Below are positions 58,392 through 64,000 of a DNA stretch of 64,000 nucleotides, one piece after another. Origin of the DNA: Candidatus Flexifilum affinis (GTDB lineage Bacteria > Chloroflexota > Anaerolineae > Aggregatilineales > Phototrophicaceae); NCBI GenBank assembly GCA_016713325.1, contig JADJPJ010000022.1:1-64000 (forward strand), given 5' to 3'. Every line of letters begins with the position of its first letter. Positions within the stretch are counted from its first letter, which is position 1. Below the pieces are notes generated by a model. That model was not told the DNA's origin and did no database searches. It saw only the letters and a program-made list of their open reading frames with translations. A program made the position numbers and the translations under genes.

Positions 58392-58491
58392 CGCTCATCC
58401 CCCCTGAGATTTTACGAATTAAACACGCCTTGAAGGCTATAATGGCTTCGTGACCCCTTCGTGATTTCAACGTGACTGGAGAGCAGATCTC

Positions 58492-60339
58492 ATGGCTGCC
58501 CTGCGACTGCTGCTGTTTGGCGCGCCGCACTTCGAAGTGGATGGCCAGATCGTCGATGGGGTGCGCCGCAAGGCCATCGCCATGGCGACGTATCTGGCGC
58601 TGACCGACCGCCCGCAGACCCGCGATATGCTGGCGACGATGTTCTGGCCTGACCAGGACGAGGAACGCGGCCGCACTTCCCTGCGCAGCAGCCTGCACAA
58701 CCTGACCAGCCTCTCAACCGAGACCTGGCTGGAAGCCGACCGGCAGATGGTCGCCATCGACGCCGACGCCATCGAGATCGACGTCCGGGCGTTCATCAAT
58801 GCGCTGGCTTCGACGCGCGCCCACCTGCATTCCGACGGACGGCTGTGCGAGGACTGCGAGGCCGCACTCAACCGCGCTGTCGATCTGTATCATGACGACT
58901 TTCTGGCGGGGTTCAGCCTGCCGGACAGCGCCGAGTTCGATACCTGGCAGGCGACTCAGCGCGAATGGCTGAACCGCGAGTGCTCCAGTGCGCTGCGGCG
59001 GCTGGCCATGCATTCGGCCAAGGGGGGGCTGAAAGAGGCCATCGCTTACGCGCGGCGCTGGCTGGCGATCAACGCGCTGGATGAGCAGGCCCACCGCCTG
59101 CTGATGCGCCTGTACGTCGCCAACGGACAGCGCGCCGAAGCCCTCCGCCAGTATCAGGACTGCGTCCGGCTGCTGGACGAAGAGCTGGCGACGCCGCCCG
59201 AAGACGAGACGAACAGACTCTACGAGTCGATTCGTCGGGGCGAACCGCTGGTGACGAGCGTCGAAGGCGGGACGATCGCCGTCGACGGCGGGCGTGGGGG
59301 CGAGCTGTTCGGCGCGTCGAGCGTGCTGCCGCCCATGCCGACGCTGGTCGTCGGTCGCGAGCAGGCCCTGAGCGAGATCAAGGCACGGCTTGGCCTGGCG
59401 AAGGCAGAAGACCGCCGGCCGGTGACGGTGATTGAGGGCTGGCCGGGCGTTGGCAAGAGCACGACGATCGGCGCGCTGGCCCACGACCCGGAACTGAAGG
59501 CCGCCTACCCCGACGGCGTGCTGTGGACCTCACTGGGCGAAACGCCCAACCTGGTCGCTGAACTGACGGTGTGGGGTGAAGCGCTGCGCCTGATCGCCCC
59601 TGGCAAGGCGCCCAAGCTGGAAGACCTGACCAGCCATATCACCGCCGCGCTGCGCGACCGGCGCATGCTGCTGATTGTCGATGATGTGTGGCAGGTCGAA
59701 CATGCGACTCCCTTTCGCGTGGCCGGGCCGGGCAGCTCGCTGATCCTGACCAGCCGGCTCAACATGGTGGCGCGCGCCCTGGCGCCGGCCTCCGACGATG
59801 TCTACCGCCTGCCCGTCCTGAGCGACGAATACGCGCTTTCGCTGCTGACCCGGCTGGCACCCGAGGCCGTCGAGCAGCATCCGGACGAGGCGCTCGAACT
59901 GGTGCGCGACCTGGAGGGGCTGCCACTGGCGATTCAGGTCGCCGGCCGGCTGCTGCATGAAGAGATGCGCATGGGGTGGGGGATCGCCGATCTGCTGGCG
60001 GAACTGCGCGAAGGTCGGGGACTGCTGGCGGCTCAGGCGCCGGGGGATATGCCCGGCAGCGATGCCAACCGCGCGCCGACCATCGCCGCGCTGCTCAAGC
60101 GCAGCACTGACGCGCTGGACGAAGAGACGATGGTGCGCTTCGCCCTGCTCGGCCTGTTCGTGCCCAAGCCGGCCACCTTCGATGTGAAAGCCATGGCAGC
60201 CGCCTGGGGCGTAGACGATCCGAAGCCGACGGCGCGGGTGCTGGTCAACCGCGGGCTGATCGAGCCGATCAGCGGCGGTCGTTTTCAGATGCACGCCTTG
60301 CTGGTGCTTCATGCCAAGGCGCTGCTGGAAGGACCGTGA
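58492..60339 (+). CDS. SARP-type regulator fused to NB-ARC ATPase
   Basis: 615 residues. Residues 1-95 form the OmpR-like winged helix of SARP proteins (LRLLLFGAPHFEVDGQIVDG; RDMLATMFWPDQDEERGRTS, with LRSSLHNL). Residues about 96-245 are the BTAD helical domain (DLYHDDFLAGFSLPDSAEF; LDEQAHRLLMRLYVANGQRA). The NB-ARC part has VVGREQAL, P-loop GWPGVGKSTT (316-325), Walker B LLIVDDVW (394-401), LTSR and GLPLAIQVAG. The protein stops after the winged-helix region (GRFQMHALLVLHAKALLEGP); the usual TPR sensor is missing from the chain and is encoded by the next genes. GTGA overlap with the next gene. Confidence 0.92.
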   Translation: MAALRLLLFGAPHFEVDGQIVDGVRRKAIAMATYLALTDRPQTRDMLATMFWPDQDEERGRTSLRSSLHNLTSLSTETWLEADRQMVAIDADAIEIDVRAFINALASTRAHLHSDGRLCEDCEAALNRAVDLYHDDFLAGFSLPDSAEFDTWQATQREWLNRECSSALRRLAMHSAKGGLKEAIAYARRWLAINALDEQAHRLLMRLYVANGQRAEALRQYQDCVRLLDEELATPPEDETNRLYESIRRGEPLVTSVEGGTIAVDGGRGGELFGASSVLPPMPTLVVGREQALSEIKARLGLAKAEDRRPVTVIEGWPGVGKSTTIGALAHDPELKAAYPDGVLWTSLGETPNLVAELTVWGEALRLIAPGKAPKLEDLTSHITAALRDRRMLLIVDDVWQVEHATPFRVAGPGSSLILTSRLNMVARALAPASDDVYRLPVLSDEYALSLLTRLAPEAVEQHPDEALELVRDLEGLPLAIQVAGRLLHEEMRMGWGIADLLAELREGRGLLAAQAPGDMPGSDANRAPTIAALLKRSTDALDEETMVRFALLGLFVPKPATFDVKAMAAAWGVDDPKPTARVLVNRGLIEPISGGRFQMHALLVLHAKALLEGP

Positions 60340-61820
60340 GCATGGAATTCGGCGCAAAGCTCCAGGAAGCGCGTGCGGGGTCGCAGATGCGCCTGGCGCG
60401 CCACTATGTCGATGTGGTGCGCGAGGCCAACACGGTCTATCTGCAAGGGTCGGCTAGCAGTGTCATGGCCCTCAGGGCTTTCGACCTCGAACGCCCACAG
60501 ATCGAGCAGTGGCGGGCATGGCTGCTGGGACGGGCAGCGACCGATGACCAGGCGGCGGGTCTGCTCGTATCGATGACGCTGGACGGCGAAAGAATCCTGC
60601 GCCTGCGCCTGGCGCCTGGCGAACTGGTGGTCTGGCATGAAAGCGCCCTCAACGCCGCCCGACGGCTCGGTGATACGGCCGCAGCGGCAGCGCACCTGCG
60701 CTGTATTGCAGATGCACAAGTGTTGTTGGGGAATATCGAGCAGGGCAATGCCGCCTTTTTGGAAGCCTGTGCGCTGGCAGAACAGCTTGCTCACTGGCAG
60801 CAGTTGGCCGATGCCTTAGTCACCCTCGCAGAACACGAATCAAGCTGGGGCAAATTGGACGAAGCCTCACAGCACAGTCTGCGCGCACTGGAGATCTATC
60901 AACACGTTGGTGACAGACGGGGCAGCGGCATCGGCCTTCGTCGATTGGGATGGATTGCCATCAGCGCGGGAGAATGGCAGAAAGCAGAAGGCTATCTGCA
61001 GGAGGCGCATGCGATTGCCCTGCAAACAGGGGATCTGTCGGAGATCGGGGCAACCTTACACAACCTGGGCATTGTCTACAATAGAACGGGCAAATTCGAC
61101 AAGGGATCCGAAAGCCACCTGCAAGCGCTGGAGTTTTCAAGGCGCATTGGCGATGAGCAAGGGACCATAGCGATCATGTTGGGTATTGCCTTTGCCTATC
61201 GTCAGCAAGAAAAGGTTCCCGAGACGCAAGATGTGCTTTTGCAGGCGCTTGCCGTCGCCAAACGCACCGGCAGGATAAGGGCACAAGTCAATATTCTGGC
61301 GAACCTTGGCCTGATAGCCGACGATAGCAAAGATTATGTCGATGCGGTTCGCTATCTGGAAGAATCATTGGCTATCTCTCGCGCTCAAGGTTTGTGGTAT
61401 GACACCTGCGTGAATTGTGGCAATCTCATTTTTCCGGTGTTGGGTCTAGGGCTGTTTGACAAGGCACGCACACTGCTGCTCGAAGGGCTGGAATTATCCG
61501 TCACGATTGCCGCGGTGCCGCTGAAAACCACGCTGCTGGCGAGCGCCGTGTATCTATGGATGAAAGCCTCCGAAGTCCAAACGGATGAGTCCATTCAGCG
61601 CGAGATGATGGAAACGGCCGCCTACTGGACGGGCGTGGTGTTTGCCTGCCCTGGAGCGTTGCAGGCGAACCGCGCCGGCATAGCCGTGTTTCGTCCGAAC
61701 ATGGAATCGCTGCTCGGCTTGGAGCGGGTGGACGATCTCCTCAATCAGGGCGGACAAGTGGAGATCGACGATGTGATCGCCGATATCCTTGCGACTCTGC
61801 GCGCCGCCTCTTCTGCGTAA
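60336..61820 (+). CDS. TPR sensor-type protein, first of two paralogs
   Basis: 494 residues. GTG 60336 overlaps the SARP stop; ATG 60342 is also possible. A conserved N-terminal block (MRLARHYVDVVREANTVY, then ALRAFDLERPQIEQWRAW) precedes about seven TPR units (IGLRRLGWIAISAGEWQKAE; ATLHNLGIVYNRTGKFDKGS; NILANLGLIADDSKDYVDAV). It ends VEIDDVIADILATLR. This resembles the TPR sensor end of single-chain SARP/STAND regulators, here as a separate protein. Probably it binds the SARP-NB-ARC protein to control it. Confidence 0.85.
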   Translation: MSMEFGAKLQEARAGSQMRLARHYVDVVREANTVYLQGSASSVMALRAFDLERPQIEQWRAWLLGRAATDDQAAGLLVSMTLDGERILRLRLAPGELVVWHESALNAARRLGDTAAAAAHLRCIADAQVLLGNIEQGNAAFLEACALAEQLAHWQQLADALVTLAEHESSWGKLDEASQHSLRALEIYQHVGDRRGSGIGLRRLGWIAISAGEWQKAEGYLQEAHAIALQTGDLSEIGATLHNLGIVYNRTGKFDKGSESHLQALEFSRRIGDEQGTIAIMLGIAFAYRQQEKVPETQDVLLQALAVAKRTGRIRAQVNILANLGLIADDSKDYVDAVRYLEESLAISRAQGLWYDTCVNCGNLIFPVLGLGLFDKARTLLLEGLELSVTIAAVPLKTTLLASAVYLWMKASEVQTDESIQREMMETAAYWTGVVFACPGALQANRAGIAVFRPNMESLLGLERVDDLLNQGGQVEIDDVIADILATLRAASSA

Positions 61821-61834
61821 AGGACCGGGCGATC

Positions 61835-63307
61835 ATGCGATTAGAGGCGAGACTCCAGGAGGCGCGGGCACAGGCGCCAATGCGGCTGGCGCGGCACTAT
61901 GCCGAACTGGTGCGCGAAGCCGCCGTCCTCTACGAACAGGGCGGGAATAGCAGCCTGGTCGCCCTCAATGCGTTCGACGCCGAACGCGCGCAGATCGAGC
62001 AGTGGTGGGCCTGGCTGGCCGAACGGGCGGCAGCAAGCAGCGAGGCGGCGAAGCTGCTGCTGCTGATGGCGGTGGAGGGGCAACCGGTCTTGTGGCTGCG
62101 GCTGGCGTTTTCAGTCATTCTCCAATGGCAGACCGCGGCACGGGAAGTGGCGCTGCGGATCGGCGCCCCGGCGGAGTCGATCGCCGCTCTGATCGCGATG
62201 GGGAAAGCCCAGGTCCTGCTTGGAGAGCTTGAAGAAGCGACTGGGAAGCTTTGGCAGGCGGCTGGCGAGGCGGAGGTTGCCGGCGATCGGCGTCAGCTTT
62301 GCGCCGCCCTGCGGGATTATGCGTTGATCACTCTCGGCGTGCAGCCGGCAGAAGAATCGGAGGCAATTGCCAGACGGTTGCTCGACCTCAGCCGGTCGTT
62401 GGGCGACCCACGAGACCTGGGCACGACACTATCCGTCGTCGGCTGGATTGCGCTTAAGCAGGGGCGTTGGGAAGAGGCGCAGATGACTATGAATGAGGGG
62501 CTGCCGCTAACGCTGCGCAGCGGCAATCAAGCCATGATCGCGCTGGCGCTGCAGCGCCTTGGTACGCTTGCGCACGGCATTGGCGACTACGCTCAAGCCA
62601 GTTGCTACCAGCGGCAGGCGCTGGAATTCACCATGCAGATGGGTGATCAGCGGCGCGCGGCGCACCTCATGATGGATGCGGCTGCAACGCTCGACAATCA
62701 AGGCGATTTTGCAGCGGCCCGCGAGTACTACCTGCAGGCGATTTCGCTCACCCGCCGCCTCGGTCTATCTCGCCTCGAGGCCGTCGCGTTCGCCAACCTC
62801 GGCTATTCAGCCTATCTGCAAAATCAGTTTTCCGACTCTGTTTCCTATTCCGAATCGGCCGCGCCACTTCTGCGGTCCATGAAGCAGTTCGGGCTGCTCT
62901 GCACCGTGCTCGCCAACCTGATCGCAGCCTATCTGCCGCTCGGCCGATTCGAGCAGGCACGCCTGGCGCTCCAGGAGGGTCTGGAGATCGCCACCAACGT
63001 CAATTCCGAACCGCTCAAAGTGATGATGCTGGTCGCCGCCGTGCAGACCTGGGTGGCCGCCGCGCTGGCGCAGCCCGACGCGCCCGCGCAGCGCGAGATG
63101 ATGGCGGAAGCGGCGTCCTGGTCCGGGATGATCCTGGCCTGCCCCGGCGCGGAGCAGGAAAACCGGGACGACGTCGCGAAGCTGCGCCCCCAGATGGAGG
63201 CGGCGCTTGGCGTGGAGCGGTTCATGGCCCTGTTCCAGGAAGGCGGTGAGGTCTACATCGACGACGTGATTGCCGACATCGTGTCGGTGCTGCGGGCGTC
63301 GGTCTGA
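61835..63307 (+). CDS. TPR sensor-type protein, second of two paralogs
   Basis: 490 residues, 14 bases after its paralog. The same N-terminal block (MRLARHYAELVREAAVLY; ALNAFDAERAQIEQWWAW) and end (VYIDDVIADIVSVLRASV) are present, with TPR units between (TLSVVGWIALKQGRWEEAQM; ALQRLGTLAHGIGDYAQASC; AVAFANLGYSAYLQNQFSDS). Central repeats differ much more than the two ends, as expected if the ends contact a common partner and the middle senses different signals. Its 3' end overlaps the convergent small gene by 55 bases. Confidence 0.85.
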   Translation: MRLEARLQEARAQAPMRLARHYAELVREAAVLYEQGGNSSLVALNAFDAERAQIEQWWAWLAERAAASSEAAKLLLLMAVEGQPVLWLRLAFSVILQWQTAAREVALRIGAPAESIAALIAMGKAQVLLGELEEATGKLWQAAGEAEVAGDRRQLCAALRDYALITLGVQPAEESEAIARRLLDLSRSLGDPRDLGTTLSVVGWIALKQGRWEEAQMTMNEGLPLTLRSGNQAMIALALQRLGTLAHGIGDYAQASCYQRQALEFTMQMGDQRRAAHLMMDAAATLDNQGDFAAAREYYLQAISLTRRLGLSRLEAVAFANLGYSAYLQNQFSDSVSYSESAAPLLRSMKQFGLLCTVLANLIAAYLPLGRFEQARLALQEGLEIATNVNSEPLKVMMLVAAVQTWVAAALAQPDAPAQREMMAEAASWSGMILACPGAEQENRDDVAKLRPQMEAALGVERFMALFQEGGEVYIDDVIADIVSVLRASV

Positions 63308-63510
63308 GGGACGGGCCCGGCCTGAATCTCGGTCACGGTGGTGAGCGCGCGCTTGATGACGCTGACCGCAGCCGTCACCACGAGACCCACCACCGCCGCG
63401 GAGTTCGTTTCGACTCCGGCTGAGGTGCGCAGGCGGTGCTGCTTGGCGTCTTCGCGGCGGGCCATGCGATTGTACTCGGCGTCCATGATGCTCAGGTGAT
63501 CGGGGCGCAT
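63253..63510 (-). CDS. Small hypothetical protein (85 aa) overlapping the TPR gene end
   Basis: MRPDHLSIMDAEYNRMARRE begins a charged N-terminus; a hydrophobic segment follows (AAVVGLVVTAAVSVIKRAL), possibly one membrane helix. AGGAGAG precedes the ATG. Its last 18 codons lie inside the convergent TPR gene. The ribosome site supports it; family unknown. Confidence 0.55.
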   Translation of the reverse strand: MRPDHLSIMDAEYNRMARREDAKQHRLRTSAGVETNSAAVVGLVVTAAVSVIKRALTTVTEIQAGPVPQTDARSTDTMSAITSSM

Positions 63511-63685
63511 GATGTCTCTCCTGGTTTGTCGTGTTGCTGCCGGTCAGTGTTTCAATCTGACACCAGCATATCCCTCTATCGTGATCGGATCGTGACGCCA
63601 GCGTGACAGCGAAAAACTGCTCGCCAAAGTCGCGCATACGTCGCTCTTGCACATTTCTAAGACCTTTCCTACGCCCCGAACGTAG

Positions 63686-63701
63686 ACTCTAAGTACAGAG
63701 T
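63686..63701. promoter_or_regulatory. Inverted repeat in the clpB upstream region
   Basis: ACTCT-AAGTAC-AGAGT lies 28 bases before the clpB start. The 5-bp arms are short. Chaperone genes are often controlled by repressors that bind inverted repeats here (HspR, CtsR, HrcA), but this sequence is not an obvious copy of any of their sites. Confidence 0.25.
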
Positions 63702-63729
63702 ACGCAGGGAAAGTCTGGAGAAGTCGTTT

Positions 63730-64000
63730 ATGGACTTGAACCGATTTACCAATAAGGCGCAGGAAGCGCTGATCAAGGCACAGCAGCTTGCCGATGAACG
63801 CGGTCATACCGGCATCGAGCCGATTCACATCGCCGTCGGGCTGATGAGCCAGAAGGATGGCGTGGCGCCGGAAGTCGTCGCCAAGATCGGGGCGCGCCCG
63901 GCAGTACTGCTGGCGACCCTGGAAGATGCGCTGGACAGCCGGCCACGCAGCTATGGCAGCAATACCAAAGCGGTGCTCAGCAAGGCCGCGACCGATACGC
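63730..64000 (+). CDS. clpB: ClpB/ClpC-type AAA+ chaperone, 5' part
   Basis: The window ends inside the gene after 90 codons. The visible part is the Clp N-terminal domain: MDLNRFTNKAQEALIKAQQL, DERGHTGIEPIHIAVGLM, then PRSYGSNTKAVLSKA. FTNKAQEAL and the following IEPIHIAVGL match the first Clp_N repeat of ClpB disaggregases. GGAG precedes ATG 63730. The AAA+ modules needed to separate ClpB from ClpC lie outside the window. Confidence 0.85.
   Translation, partial: MDLNRFTNKAQEALIKAQQLADERGHTGIEPIHIAVGLMSQKDGVAPEVVAKIGARPAVLLATLEDALDSRPRSYGSNTKAVLSKAATDT

Overview
The window is high-GC bacterial DNA with long, strand-alternating operons. Several traits suggest a Chloroflexota (Anaerolineae-like) genome: SARP/NB-ARC regulators with TPR partners, a secreted VIT/VWA protein, a DUF1684 protein, a GH89 enzyme, an archaeal-type (type II) GAPDH, substrate-binding proteins whose signal peptides end in AQ, and intergenic REP-like palindromes. 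This placement is inference from gene content; no rRNA, tRNA or CRISPR array was seen.

Layout. 1-14.3 kb: nearly every gene is frameshifted or internally deleted: a secreted NHL-repeat propeller with dockerin-like end, small hypotheticals, a GNAT enzyme, an MFS transporter, a YqfO-like protein, a large STAND NTPase with a kinase-like N-terminus, an unknown gene and an M48 protease. It ends in an abnormal block of long G and C homopolymers (about 14.32-14.56 kb). 14.6-23.2 kb: an intact polyol or sugar uptake and oxidation operon on the minus strand (two MDR dehydrogenases, an SDR, a small membrane protein, two permeases, a binding protein), its SorC-type regulator, and a divergent 6-phospho-3-hexuloisomerase-like gene. 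23.5-30.1 kb: DUF1684, type II GAPDH lacking its catalytic cysteine region, GH89 alpha-N-acetylglucosaminidase, DUF3592, a cystathionine synthase/lyase-type enzyme, a GNAT enzyme. 30.1-43.3 kb: a minus-strand locus for cell-wall sugar and peptide recovery (NamZ, NagZ, GntR regulator, a complete oligopeptide ABC transporter) whose gene junctions are packed with palindromic repeats.

43.4-52.4 kb: an MDR oxidoreductase, then one giant membrane-anchored TPR gene cut in two by an IS3-family element. The element carries a 3-bp CCC target duplication, and removing it and one CCC joins both halves in frame into a protein of about 1,814 residues. Just beyond lies a 57-bp diverged copy of the oxidoreductase 3' end. 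A secreted glycosidase-like propeller follows. 52.5-64 kb: small hypotheticals, a secreted VIT/VWA protein, an NTF2-like protein, a frameshifted WD40-like protein, a split regulatory system (SARP-NB-ARC protein plus two tandem TPR paralogs with small charged proteins at its borders), and the start of clpB.

The strongest candidates for something new are the IS-split giant TM-TPR gene, the kinase-like STAND protein, the split SARP/TPR system, and the covarying nested palindromes of the 30-41.5 kb locus.
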